Source: Novosphingobium pentaromativorans US6-1 (lineage in GTDB: Bacteria; Pseudomonadota; Alphaproteobacteria; Sphingomonadales; Sphingomonadaceae). Taken from it: 64,000 bases of DNA. The notes below the pieces were generated by a model. That model ran no database searches. It was not told the DNA's origin and saw only the letters and a program-made list of their open reading frames with translations. The position numbers and the translations under genes are program-made. Below are positions 41,296 to 48,892 of this stretch, piece after piece (position 1 is the first letter of the stretch; each line of letters begins with the position of its first letter). The stretch covers positions 62,001-126,000 of the forward strand of contig NZ_CP009293.1 in NCBI RefSeq assembly GCF_000767465.1, in the 5' to 3' direction.

Positions 41296-41811
41296 CTATC
41301 CAAGCCATTGCACGGTGCCGATGACCATGGCGATGATGGCCAGGATGCCGATCAGGAGCAGCCTTTCCAGGCGCGGGTCGGCGACATTCCGGATTCGCGC
41401 CGCCATCTGCCACGCCGGGCGAAGCGGAACGCGCCCCGAGCCCGAGGCGATCCGGTCGAACTGCGCGTCCGAAAGGCCGAAGAAGGCTGTCATCGCGCCG
41501 CGGGATCGGTCCCTCAGACCGGTGACCCGAAACACGGGATCTGCCCACGCGATATCGATCGCGCTCGGGCTCGATACCATCGGGATGACTTCACGACCTG
41601 ACGCCCATGAAGGCCGCACGAGCCCGACAAGCTGATAAGGGTTGCGGTCGAATAACGAGGCCCAGCGTTCCAGGCGAGCGCGCCGACCATAAGGTTCGAA
41701 CGCGGGATCAGAGGCGGTGCGGCCGGCGCGCGCAGGAAAGTGGCGCTTCAGTCGTCCCCTCGACGACGCATCGTCCCTCACGGGGGCGTGGCTTCGCGGG
41801 AATGATCGCAC
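41296..41811 (-). CDS. Unrecognised protein with C-terminal membrane anchor (family copy 2)
   Basis: 171 residues from a GTG; the start is not certain. It repeats the blocks of 3166-3666: RLERWASLFDRNPYQLVGL, SPSAIDIAWADPVFRVTGL, AFFGLSDAQFDRIASG, RPAWQMAARIRNVADPRLERLL, and a last helix ending TVQWLG. The match covers nearly the whole chain, with most difference in the basic N-terminus. Single tail anchor at the inner membrane; function unknown. It lies just after the oxidase operon in convergent orientation. Confidence 0.72.
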   Translation of the reverse strand: MRSFPRSHAPVRDDASSRGRLKRHFPARAGRTASDPAFEPYGRRARLERWASLFDRNPYQLVGLVRPSWASGREVIPMVSSPSAIDIAWADPVFRVTGLRDRSRGAMTAFFGLSDAQFDRIASGSGRVPLRPAWQMAARIRNVADPRLERLLLIGILAIIAMVIGTVQWLG

Positions 41812-41826
41812 CGACCCACGGGACTT

Positions 41827-42144
41827 TCAGTCGAACAATTCGCTCAGGAAGCTCTTGCGGCGACCACGATGGCCACGCTCGTAGCCGTGCTTGCCTCCGT
41901 GATCGCTGTGGCCGCGACGGTCGTCGAACGCCCCCGCGCGCCCTCCGCCGGACCACGCGTCGCCAGTCGGGCGGGCTGCTGCATCGCTTATATTGCGCTC
42001 GATGATCTTGTCGAGTTCGCCCCGGTCGAGCCAGACCCCGCGACATTGCGGGCAATAGTCGATCTCGATGCCCTGACGCTCGCTCATGACCAGATCAACC
42101 CGGCAGGTAGGGCAAAGGAGACCTGGCGCTGCACGGTTTTCCAT
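41827..42144 (-). CDS. TFIIB-type zinc-ribbon protein
   Basis: 105 residues from ATG 42144, with AAGGA 9 bp upstream. A zinc ribbon is formed by LLCPTCRVDLVM and IDYCPQCRGVWLDRGELDKII (CPxC..CPxCxGVWLDxGEL), the zf-TFIIB signature. The C-terminal half is Gly/His/Arg/Asp-rich (DDRRGHSDHGGKHGYERGHRGRR), likely disordered and able to bind metal, and ends KSFLSELFD. Small proteins of this kind are common in proteobacteria; function unknown. Its start is 202 bp downstream of the TrxB-like stop. Confidence 0.85.
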   Translation of the reverse strand: MENRAAPGLLCPTCRVDLVMSERQGIEIDYCPQCRGVWLDRGELDKIIERNISDAAARPTGDAWSGGGRAGAFDDRRGHSDHGGKHGYERGHRGRRKSFLSELFD

Positions 42145-42345
42145 TGTGACAAATCCTTCTTTCCTGACGGGATCGAGCACGATTTCGCGCATCCTCATAT
42201 AGCCTAGATAGCAGGCTTCCTCTCGAACGAATCGCAGATTCGGGCAGAGCCTTCTGCGCCAGCATGAAAGAGCGTCGGAGGGATCGCTGCGTGCGGCCCG
42301 CACGACCCCATCTGCGCTTCTCTCCACCTGCGATCCGCATGCATT

Positions 42346-43281
42346 TCAATGATCGCCTTTCTCTGCGGGGGTCTGTCCGTCCCTGTTCCGCAAGTCATTG
42401 TGCATGGCCGTGGCCGCGACTGCTGCATGGCCCATGGCCACGCTGATCTGATCGAGCGCCATCACGATATCGCCAGCCGCATACACACCTTCCATGGATG
42501 CGCGCTGCTTGGTATCGACGACGATGCAGCGATCGTCGCTCAGTTCGACATCAAGTTGCCTGGCGAGCGCATTGTTGGTGTCGGAGCCGAGCGCGGGATA
42601 GATCGTGTCGAACCGCAATTCGGTGTCATCGATCAGATGCACCACCACCTGATCGCCGGAGAAATCCAGCCGGTCGAGCGTGCTCGACGCGACCACGATC
42701 CCCGCATGGCTCAGACTTTCCCGGTCGCTGTCGTCGAGCTCGGTGGATTGATGCGCGAGCAGCGTGATCCGATCCGAAAAGGTTCGCAGGAACAAGGCTT
42801 CCGCCACACCATGGGTATCAGCGCCAATGACCCCGATCGACTGGTGGCTTGCCTCGAAGCCGTCGCAGACAGGACAATAGCGCAGAAGCCCCCGATCGAG
42901 GGCGTCCCGATGGGTGTCCTCGTTCATTTCCGGACGCCGGTTCTCCACGCCCGTCGCGATCAGGATCTGGCGCGCGGAAATGCTCAGCCCCTCACCGCGA
43001 GCGGCGAACGCATCCGCGGACCCTTCGATCACGTCTACGCGGCCGGCCCTGATCGTCGCGCCATAGCGCTCGGCCTGGGCGCGCATGCGAAGGAGAAGAT
43101 CCTCGCCGCCAATGCCGTCCGGGAAACCGGCATGATTGTGCGAAAGCGGGATCCACTTCGCGCGGCTATGGCCTTCATCCACCACGACGACCCGGCGGCG
43201 ATAGCGTGCGAGATAGATGGCGGCGGTCAGCCCCGCCGGACCGCCTCCGATAATCAGAGCGTCGCAGCAATCTTGCGTCAT
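42346..43281 (-). CDS. Thioredoxin reductase-like FAD/NAD(P) oxidoreductase
   Basis: 311 residues. FAD site [23 protein letters not shown] at the N-terminus; redox pair in [14 protein letters not shown] (CxxC, about residues 136-139); NAD(P) site [15 protein letters not shown], where the usual GxGxxG is degenerate (IGADTHG); and the C-terminal [26 protein letters not shown]. This is the TrxB fold. The altered second nucleotide motif suggests a divergent member, perhaps not using thioredoxin. It lies 57 bp downstream of the persulfide-dioxygenase-like gene on the same strand, so a thiol or sulfur-redox role is plausible. Confidence 0.9.
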   Translation of the reverse strand: MTQDCCDALIIGGGPAGLTAAIYLARYRRRVVVVDEGHSRAKWIPLSHNHAGFPDGIGGEDLLLRMRAQAERYGATIRAGRVDVIEGSADAFAARGEGLSISARQILIATGVENRRPEMNEDTHRDALDRGLLRYCPVCDGFEASHQSIGVIGADTHGVAEALFLRTFSDRITLLAHQSTELDDSDRESLSHAGIVVASSTLDRLDFSGDQVVVHLIDDTELRFDTIYPALGSDTNNALARQLDVELSDDRCIVVDTKQRASMEGVYAAGDIVMALDQISVAMGHAAVAATAMHNDLRNRDGQTPAEKGDH

Positions 43282-43338
43282 ATTGTCCGCGGCTTCCTTC
43301 TCGAGCGGCCCGGGCGTTTGGTTTCCGAGCCCACCGGA

Positions 43339-44088
43339 TCAACCCTGTAGTGCACGGCAAGATGGATCACGGGCGGCGGTGTCCTCATCCCGGCAGTCGC
43401 CGCACAGGCGGTTGGCCGGAACGGCGACATCGATCTGCTTGGGGTAAGGCAGGTCGAGGTTCGCCATGATCTCGATAAACTGTTCAAGTGTCTTGCCGCC
43501 GCCTACTCGCGGGTTTCGCTCGCGCTCCTGGGCCACGGTCGTGACGTGGCGATGCTTGTAATCATGCGCGGGGTATACGAGCGTGTCGTCGGGAAGAGTG
43601 AACAGCTTCTCGTGGATCGACCGATACAATGTGCCCGCATCGCCGTTCTGAAAGTCGGTGCGCCCGCACCCGTCGATCAGGAGAGCATCGCCAGTGAACA
43701 CCCTGCTCGCATCGGGCCGGTCGATCAGGTAGCTGTGATGCGCGTCGGTGTGACCCGGCGTGAACAGGGGTCGCAAGATCAGGCTGCCCACGCTGAGCGG
43801 GTTCATTTCATTCACGGCGATGTCGGCGCAGGCGAGGCCGTCCATCTCCGGATAGGCGATCTTGCATCCTGTCAGGCTCCGAAGCCGACAGGCTGAGGTG
43901 ACATGATCCGCGTGAATATGCGTTTCGAGCGTATATGTCAGGGTCAAACCCAGCTGCTGAAGGACGGACAGATCGCGATCGACCATCTCGCATACCGGGT
44001 CGATCAGCACGGCCAGTCCGCTATCCCGACAGCCAATCAGATAGGTGTACGTGCCCGACTCCGGCTCGAAGAGCTGTCGAAAAATCAT
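43339..44088 (-). CDS. MBL-fold hydrolase, persulfide dioxygenase (ETHE1)-like
   Basis: 249 residues from ATG 44088. Metal-binding motif THIHADHVTSACRL (HxHxDH), second His in FTPGHTDAHHSYLI, the bridging Asp in VFTGDALLIDGCGRTDFQNGD, and the last His in VYPAHDYKHRHVTT. The GCGRTDFQ.GD block is diagnostic of the ETHE1/Blh branch, which oxidises glutathione persulfide to sulfite in the cytoplasm using non-heme iron. Residues at the C-terminus, GDCRDEDTAARD, are less typical. Probably in an operon with the TrxB-like gene. Confidence 0.92.
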   Translation of the reverse strand: MIFRQLFEPESGTYTYLIGCRDSGLAVLIDPVCEMVDRDLSVLQQLGLTLTYTLETHIHADHVTSACRLRSLTGCKIAYPEMDGLACADIAVNEMNPLSVGSLILRPLFTPGHTDAHHSYLIDRPDASRVFTGDALLIDGCGRTDFQNGDAGTLYRSIHEKLFTLPDDTLVYPAHDYKHRHVTTVAQERERNPRVGGGKTLEQFIEIMANLDLPYPKQIDVAVPANRLCGDCRDEDTAARDPSCRALQG

Positions 44089-44124
44089 GACGCTGGGCAA
44101 ACGCCAGACACTGGTACGCCTCGC

Positions 44125-44259
44125 TCAGTCAAGCGGCGAGGCCGCCACGGTTGCATCGGCATAGAATGCGATACGGGCTGACAAATTGTCGGGGTGTCCC
44201 GGCATCCCGCATTGGGCTTCGGAGCAGCGCTTGAAATAGACGATGTCATCTCCAACCAT
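44125..44259 (-). CDS. Possible 44-residue Cys-containing protein
   Basis: A short frame from ATG 44259 reads DDIVYFKRCSEAQCGMPGHP and then NLSARIAFYADATVAASPLD. Amino-acid composition looks like a real protein, with a CxxxxC pair and YF aromatic patch, and GGGAG lies upstream but close to the ATG. It occupies the gap between the DUF411 gene and the MBL gene on the same strand. No family recognised. Confidence 0.35.
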   Translation of the reverse strand: MVGDDIVYFKRCSEAQCGMPGHPDNLSARIAFYADATVAASPLD

Positions 44260-44297
44260 CTCCCATTTCCGAAGAGTGTCACCGCATTCACGCTCCG

Positions 44298-44729
44298 TTA
44301 CTCGACCGCATAGACTTTGGTGCCGGCAGGTCCGAAGCTCAGCACCTTGAAAGGCGCGGTCTTCGGCCCCGCCATACCGGGAGAGCCGGACGGCATTCCG
44401 GGCAGCGCGATCCCGCGAATGGCCGGCTTCTCGCGCAGCATGCGCTGCACCACATTGACCGGCACATGTCCTTCGACGGCATAGCCGCCGACTATCGTAG
44501 TGTGGCAGCCCCGAAGCGCTTCGGGCACGGCCCTGCGCGCCTGGACCGAAACATCATTGCCGGTCGGGACCACCGCGATGTCCATTCCTGCCCGTCGCAG
44601 CGCGGCGGCGTGACCGTCGCAGCACCCGCAGCCGGGATCCTTGTACATCACACCGCCGATGGTCCCAGCCTCGGCAGGCGCGGTCACAATTGCCCCGAGG
44701 AGAGCCAGCATCGCGACTTTTCTCAGCAT
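44298..44729 (-). CDS. DUF411 metal-binding protein (CopG-like), secreted
   Basis: 143 residues from ATG 44729, with AAGGAA 6 bp upstream. Signal peptide MLALLGAIVTAPAEAG. The DUF411 pattern is clear: VMYKDPGCGCCDGHAAALRRAG (CxCC), VPEALRGCHTTIVGGYAVEGHVPVNVVQRML, and GIALPGMPSGSPGM. Such periplasmic proteins bind copper or related metals through Cys/Met/His and occur beside copper or mercury resistance genes. It lies 28 bp after the CDF stop, so it should be transcribed from the MerR-type promoter at 45.66-45.69 kb. Confidence 0.9.
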   Translation of the reverse strand: MLRKVAMLALLGAIVTAPAEAGTIGGVMYKDPGCGCCDGHAAALRRAGMDIAVVPTGNDVSVQARRAVPEALRGCHTTIVGGYAVEGHVPVNVVQRMLREKPAIRGIALPGMPSGSPGMAGPKTAPFKVLSFGPAGTKVYAVE

Positions 44730-44757
44730 AAGTAGTTCCTTCCTCTGCACCGTCCGC

Positions 44758-45624
44758 TCAATCCAGCGGCACCGCAACGGCCGGCCGCGCCGCCCTGAAT
44801 TGTGGCCAGGCCTGGCGCAGCACGCGTATCGCAGAGCGGAAGAACAGGATCGCGATGATCACGCCCACAAGAATATCGGGCCAGGCGGCATCTGTCGCAT
44901 AGACGCCCGCTGCCGCGATGAGCACGCCCGTATTGGCTATGACGTCGTTGCGCGAGCATTCGAACGTGCTCGACAGGTTCACGTCGCGGTCACGGAACCG
45001 GTAAAGGAGCGCGAGGCAGGTGAGATTCGCGGCAAGCGCAATCAGGCCGAAAAGAACCATTGTCCCGGCCACCGGAGTCACACCGTTCACCAGCTTCGAT
45101 GCAGCCTCGAACATCACCCAAATGCCGAACGCAGCGATGATCCCGCCCTTCGCGAGGGCCGCTCCGGCCCGCCACCGCAAGCTGCGCTGAAGAGCATAGA
45201 GGCTCAGGATATACACCAGCGCATCGCCGAGCATGTCGACGGAGTCCGCCATCAACGCGGTGGAGTTGGCCAGAAGGCCCGCCGTGAACTCGGCGACGAA
45301 CATGGCGAGGTTGATGGCGAGTACGATCTGCAGCACGCGCTTGACGTCCGAATGAGTCCCCAGCGCGGCGATCTCCTGCTCCTTCGCGGAACAGCAGTCG
45401 TCACCGCTGAAATGCCCGCCTGCTTCATCAGGCGCGCGCGGCGCCTCGCAGGCAGACGCCGCTTTGTCCTCTTCAGCCGGTTCCGGGCAGCAAGGACTGG
45501 ATGCTTTCGTCAATGCTGCGCCTGACGACGAGCACGCCGGCAAGGCGATTCCATCCGTTGTCTCTGGCTTGTCGCAGGTCGACGCCTTCGGCTGCTTGTC
45601 AGCCCCTTCGCAGCACTCTTTCAT
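44758..45624 (-). CDS. Cation diffusion facilitator-like transporter with Cys-rich N-terminus
   Basis: 288 residues from ATG 45624. The first 85 residues are cytoplasmic and Cys-rich, with CCEG, STCDKPE, ALPACSSSG, SSPCCPEP, ASACEAP and GDDCCSAKE, a likely metal-sensing or delivery region. Six helices follow: TALMADSVDMLGDALVYILSL (D...D) in TM2 and FECSRNDVIANTGVLIAAAG (D...N) in TM5. It should export a divalent cation from the cytoplasm. It is divergent from a MerR regulator, with a textbook MerR-type promoter between, and precedes the DUF411 gene. Confidence 0.88.
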   Translation of the reverse strand: MKECCEGADKQPKASTCDKPETTDGIALPACSSSGAALTKASSPCCPEPAEEDKAASACEAPRAPDEAGGHFSGDDCCSAKEQEIAALGTHSDVKRVLQIVLAINLAMFVAEFTAGLLANSTALMADSVDMLGDALVYILSLYALQRSLRWRAGAALAKGGIIAAFGIWVMFEAASKLVNGVTPVAGTMVLFGLIALAANLTCLALLYRFRDRDVNLSSTFECSRNDVIANTGVLIAAAGVYATDAAWPDILVGVIIAILFFRSAIRVLRQAWPQFRAARPAVAVPLD

Positions 45625-45660
45625 GACACGCTCGTCGCCTACCAATGAGATCCAGATTGC

Positions 45661-45691
45661 TACGTAAGCCCTATAGCTGCTATAGGTTCAA
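45661..45691 (-). promoter_or_regulatory. MerR-type promoter/operator of the CDF-DUF411 operon
   Basis: On the minus strand: -35 TTGAAC (45691-45686), a 19-bp spacer, then -10 TACGTA (45666-45661). The spacer and -35 edge contain the perfect inverted repeat CCTATAG-CAG-CTATAGG (45670-45686). A long 19-bp spacer with a dyad is the hallmark of MerR-family activated promoters, where the regulator untwists the DNA on metal binding. It drives the CDF gene starting at 45624. The divergent merR gene starts at 45696, so the site probably also autoregulates. Confidence 0.82.
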
Positions 45692-45695
45692 GGGG

Positions 45696-46121
45696 ATGCG
45701 ACAAAACTTTTCAATTGGAGCCTTGGCGACCGTCACCGGATGCAAGGTCGTCACGATCCGCTACTACGAGAAAATCGGGCTGCTCGCCGAACCCGGCCGA
45801 AACCGGGGCGGGCATCGGATCTATGATCGCCGGCATCTCGAACGGCTCGTTTTCATCCGGAAAGCTCGAGAACTCGGCTTCCCGCTTGGCACCGTGCGCG
45901 AACTTCTGTCCCTGTCGGCACGACCGGTGGAAGCTCCGTGCGCCGAGGTGGATTCGATAGCAATCGCGCGTCTTGCCGAAGTCAGGGGGAAGATCGCCGA
46001 TCTCAAGGCGCTTGAAGCCACGCTCTCGCGCCTCTTGACGCAGTGCGGTCACACTACGCTCGACGACTGCCGTATTCTGGACGCCTTTCGCGCCGATCCG
46101 GATATGACAGTGTCGGGATGA
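45696..46121 (+). CDS. MerR-family metal-responsive regulator (CadR/PbrR/ZntR-like)
   Basis: 141 residues from ATG 45696, with AAGGGG just upstream. Winged-helix domain: FSIGALATVTGCKVVTIRYYEKIGLL, GHRIYDRRHLERLVFIRKARELGF. Dimerisation helix about residues 85-120. Candidate metal-binding residues: Cys in APCAEVD, Cys/His in LTQCGHTTLDDCRIL. This Cys pattern fits divalent-metal or Cu sensors of the MerR family. It is divergent from the CDF-DUF411 operon and is expected to bind the dyad at 45670-45686. Confidence 0.9.
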   Translation: MRQNFSIGALATVTGCKVVTIRYYEKIGLLAEPGRNRGGHRIYDRRHLERLVFIRKARELGFPLGTVRELLSLSARPVEAPCAEVDSIAIARLAEVRGKIADLKALEATLSRLLTQCGHTTLDDCRILDAFRADPDMTVSG

Positions 46122-46158
46122 GGCGATCGCCCATCGCGCCGCTCTTGCGGGCCCGAGC

Positions 46159-46490
46159 CTAATCCTGCGGTTGCGGCGTGATTCTCAGATAGGGCTTGAG
46201 TGTCCGCCATCCCTTGGGAAACTTGCCTCGAGCCTCATCGTCGCTGAGCGATGGCACGATGATGACGTCTTCGCCCTGACGCCAGTTCACGGGCGTCGCC
46301 ACGCTATGCCTGGCGATCAGTTGCAGGGAATCGATCACCCGGAGGATTTCCTCGAAATTAAATTGCGCCCGGTGCTCGCCGGATAGGTGATGGTCAGCTT
46401 GAGCTTCTTGTCCGGCCCGATAACGAGTACCGATCTGACGGTGAGCGTGTCGTCCGCCAGCGGGTGGACCATGCCATATAGATCAGCGCA
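46159..46490 (-). pseudogene. Truncated, frameshifted peroxiredoxin (1-Cys AhpC/TSA type) remnant
   Basis: The minus strand encodes the C-terminal half of a peroxiredoxin like the intact gene at 53290: LYGMVHPLADDTLTVRSVLV, then GPDKKLKLTITYPASTGRNF, then after a frame change EEILRVIDSLQLIARHSVAT, VNWRQGEDVIIVPSLSDDEA and GWRTLKPYLRITPQPQD. The frameshift coincides with a 5-bp tandem duplication, AAATT-AAATT, at 46355-46364. The N-terminal half with the catalytic Cys is missing. The gene cannot make an active enzyme. Confidence 0.85.
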
Positions 46491-46687
46491 CTGGTCGCCC
46501 CAATTCCACCATCGGTGATTGGCGCGCAGAGCCTGAGAACCGTGAATCTACAGTCTAATGAGACACGAAATTTTCTCGCGTCATTAGATGAACAGACGTT
46601 CGGTGATGCGTTCCGGCTAGGTTCAGCCGGATCACTCCATCACATGACGCATGGCGTGAAGCCAACGTTCGTTTGAGGAGATGATCG

Positions 46688-46984
46688 ATGAAACGCGTTA
46701 TTCTGGCAGCCGCTGCGGCGATGTTGTCACTGCTTGCTGCGCCGGTCGCGATGGCGCAAGGACACGGCGGCAATCGCGGCGGGCATGACGTACCTCGTCA
46801 AGGTTCGGGCCATGGTTCGTACGGCGGCTACGGCAGCTACGGCTCCTATGGATACGGGAACTACGATCGCCACCAGCAAAGTTGGAACGACCCGCGTTAC
46901 GATCGCCATGCCTATCGCGACAATTACCGCCAAGACCGGCACGAGCGACGCAGGCACGATCGCCCTCGCCGTCATCATCGATAG
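46688..46984 (+). CDS. Small secreted Gly/Tyr/His/Arg-rich protein
   Basis: 98 residues; GAGGAG lies 8 bp upstream of ATG 46688. Signal peptide LAAAAAMLSLLAAPVAMAQ. The mature part is low-complexity: GHGSYGGYGSYGSYGYGNYD, then DPRYDRHAYRDNYRQDRH and RRRHDRPRRHH. No folded domain expected; strongly basic and His-rich, so a metal- or polyanion-binding exported peptide is possible. It sits between two decayed peroxiredoxin copies. Confidence 0.72.
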   Translation: MKRVILAAAAAMLSLLAAPVAMAQGHGGNRGGHDVPRQGSGHGSYGGYGSYGSYGYGNYDRHQQSWNDPRYDRHAYRDNYRQDRHERRRHDRPRRHHR

Positions 46985-47116
46985 TCAGGAATGACCCTGC
47001 GATCCGCCTCATTGGCTGACTAAATATGCGCTACTGCCGATGTCGATGGGCGGATGGAGGGGAGCATCAGCGATCGTTAGAAGATTGTCGGGTGCTCTGG
47101 CCGAATTGGCTGTTTG

Positions 47117-47602
47117 TCAAACTGCGCGGCGAGAGAAACTGGCGGCATCAGCCAGCTTCCACCATTTCGCGAGACGCTCGTCGCGTGCGCCGTCAATCAA
47201 CTCGCCGGCTGCGACGAAATGATAGACTTCATCCATCGTGCGCATCTCTATCGCGCTGATCTGCTGCCCGAAATTGTCCGGACTGAACTCGTCAGGTGAT
47301 TCGAGGCCGCAGGCCACGACGATGTCGTGCAGGGCGTCGAGCGTTGCCTTATGAAACCGTGCAACGCGCGCCGCCTTTTCTTCGACGACCAAGCCGCGCT
47401 GGCGGGCGGGTGACTGCGTCGCCACGCCATGTCTGGCGGCCAGTTGCAGGGAATCGATCACTCGGAGGATTTCTTTGAAATTGCGCACGGTGCTTGCTGG
47501 ATAGGTGATGGTGAGCTTGAGCTTTTTGTCCGGCCCGATGAGGACGGTGAGCGCGTTATCCGCTGCAGCGCGCATAGGGACACGGGCAGGTCTGAGCCGC
47601 AT
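47117..47602 (-). pseudogene. Chimeric frame: peroxiredoxin fragment fused to glutamate-synthase-like C-terminus
   Basis: A 161-codon open frame with two unrelated parts. Residues about 14-62 (down to about 47417) match the peroxiredoxin family: LIGPDKKLKLTITYPASTVR, NFKEILRVIDSLQL. Three or four residues (VRS) are deleted before it. Residues about 63-161 resemble the extreme C-terminus of FMN-binding glutamate-synthase-like proteins: ARQRGLVVEEKAARVARFHK, SPDEFSPDNFGQQISAIEMR, AGELIDGARDERL. The join is in frame, so a protein could be made, but neither part is complete. It looks like a recombination scar, not a functional gene. Confidence 0.7.
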
Positions 47603-47807
47603 GTTGGTGCTCGAGTTGCTATAGGTTTAACCCGTCGACCGTCGAGATGGCCAAACAGTGCGACAAACGGCTAGCTTTTGCTTCGGTTGCGATGTCCACC
47701 GACGGGCTTGAACCAGGGCTGGCCGGCCAAGTTTCAATTTCGTCAGATCGGTCCCCCGCTTGCAGCTTCGCGCTGGGAACCCTACCAAAGGGCAAAGGAG
47801 TGCTGAG

Positions 47808-48245
47808 ATGATGAAGGCCCCTTCGGGTCCCGGAAGTGTATGGACCCTGCTATTTTCCGCTTGGCTCGTGGCGCTTCTGTCCACTCTTGGCGCTCTTTAT
47901 ATCGGCGAGATCATGGGGCAATCGCCCTGCGTCCTGTGCTGGTTCCAGCGCGCGTTCATGTTCCCGCTTGCCATAATCCTCGCCGTGGCAAGTTATACGT
48001 CAGATGCGGGCGCGTGGCGCTATGCCTTGCCGGTCGCCGGGGTTGGTTGGCTGATCGCCTTCTATCATGCTCTGCTTTATTTCGGTGTCATCGCGCAGAA
48101 TATCACGCCGTGTGGGATCGGTCCGTCCTGTTCGAGTTCCAACATGCTTATCTTCGACGGTATCCCTATTCCCTTTCTCTCGCTGCTTTCCTTTACAGCG
48201 ATCATCGCACTGCTTATCCCCATAAGCTGGAGGTCTCACGAATGA
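47808..48245 (+). CDS. DsbB/BdbC-type disulfide-generating membrane protein
   Basis: 145 residues from ATG 47808, with AAGGAG 7 bp upstream; a second ATG follows directly. Four helices. First redox pair in GQSPCVLCWFQRAFMFP (CxxC with W-Q-R, the quinone-binding pattern of DsbB/BdbC), second periplasmic pair in ITPCGIGPSCSSS. It reoxidises a partner thiol oxidase and passes electrons to quinone. The stop overlaps the start of the DsbA-like gene (ATGA), which is the expected partner. Confidence 0.92.
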   Translation: MMKAPSGPGSVWTLLFSAWLVALLSTLGALYIGEIMGQSPCVLCWFQRAFMFPLAIILAVASYTSDAGAWRYALPVAGVGWLIAFYHALLYFGVIAQNITPCGIGPSCSSSNMLIFDGIPIPFLSLLSFTAIIALLIPISWRSHE

Positions 48246-48892
48246 GCAAGCGCTTCGCTGTCGTTGCCGTGGCAATTCTCGCTATAGTCGGATTCGGCGT
48301 ATCGGCGTTTTATTACAATAGATCAGCCGAAGTCCGGGAAGCTCAGGTGCCGGCCCCGGCATCGGTATCGGACATCCTGATACGCGCCCATGCGCCGGTG
48401 CTGGGCGCCGAAAACGGGCGAGTCACGATAGTCGAGTTTTTCGACCCGTCCTGTGAGGCCTGCCGGGCCATGTATCCTGTCGTGAAGCAGATCATGGCTG
48501 AGCATCCGAATGACGTGCGCCTGGTTCTTCGCTACGCCCCGTTGCACCAGGGTTCGGAGGAAGCCATCAAGATCCTGGAGGGGGCGCGGGAACAGGGCAT
48601 TTTCGTTCCCGTGCTCGAGGCGGTCCTGGCCTCCCAGCCCGAATGGCACGACGATGCTCGCGCGGAGAGGGCCTGGGCCGCAGCAAGTTCGGTCGGCCTG
48701 AACGTGGAACGGGCGCGCCAGACAACGGCATCGCCCGAATTCACGAAGAACCTGAACCAGGATGTCGCCGACCTCAGCGCGATCGGCGTCAAGGGGACTC
48801 CCACTTTCTACGTGAACGGTAAGGTCTTGAGCAACATTGGAGCCGAGCAGCTCTCCGCGCTTGTGAAGTCCGAGGTTGCTGCGACGCGATGA
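48242..48892 (+). CDS. DsbA/BdbD-like thioredoxin-fold protein, membrane-anchored
   Basis: 216 residues. N-terminal hydrophobic anchor (VVAVAILAIVGFGVSAFYY), then a thioredoxin fold: VTIVEFFDPSCEACRAMYPVV with active site CEAC, LVLRYAPLHQGSEEA, and the cis-Pro region IGVKGTPTFYVNG. Oxidises or isomerises thiols of exported proteins in the periplasm. Coupled to the DsbB-like gene by a 4-bp overlap; the two form a dedicated redox pair. A Sco gene lies 314 bp downstream, and copper-enzyme maturation could be a common theme. Confidence 0.93.
   Translation: MSKRFAVVAVAILAIVGFGVSAFYYNRSAEVREAQVPAPASVSDILIRAHAPVLGAENGRVTIVEFFDPSCEACRAMYPVVKQIMAEHPNDVRLVLRYAPLHQGSEEAIKILEGAREQGIFVPVLEAVLASQPEWHDDARAERAWAAASSVGLNVERARQTTASPEFTKNLNQDVADLSAIGVKGTPTFYVNGKVLSNIGAEQLSALVKSEVAATR

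Noticed and set aside
44085..44291. 68-codon minus-strand frame between the DUF411 and MBL genes
   Set aside because: A different phase of the same stretch gives more protein-like sequence; neither is certain, and this one has no signal.
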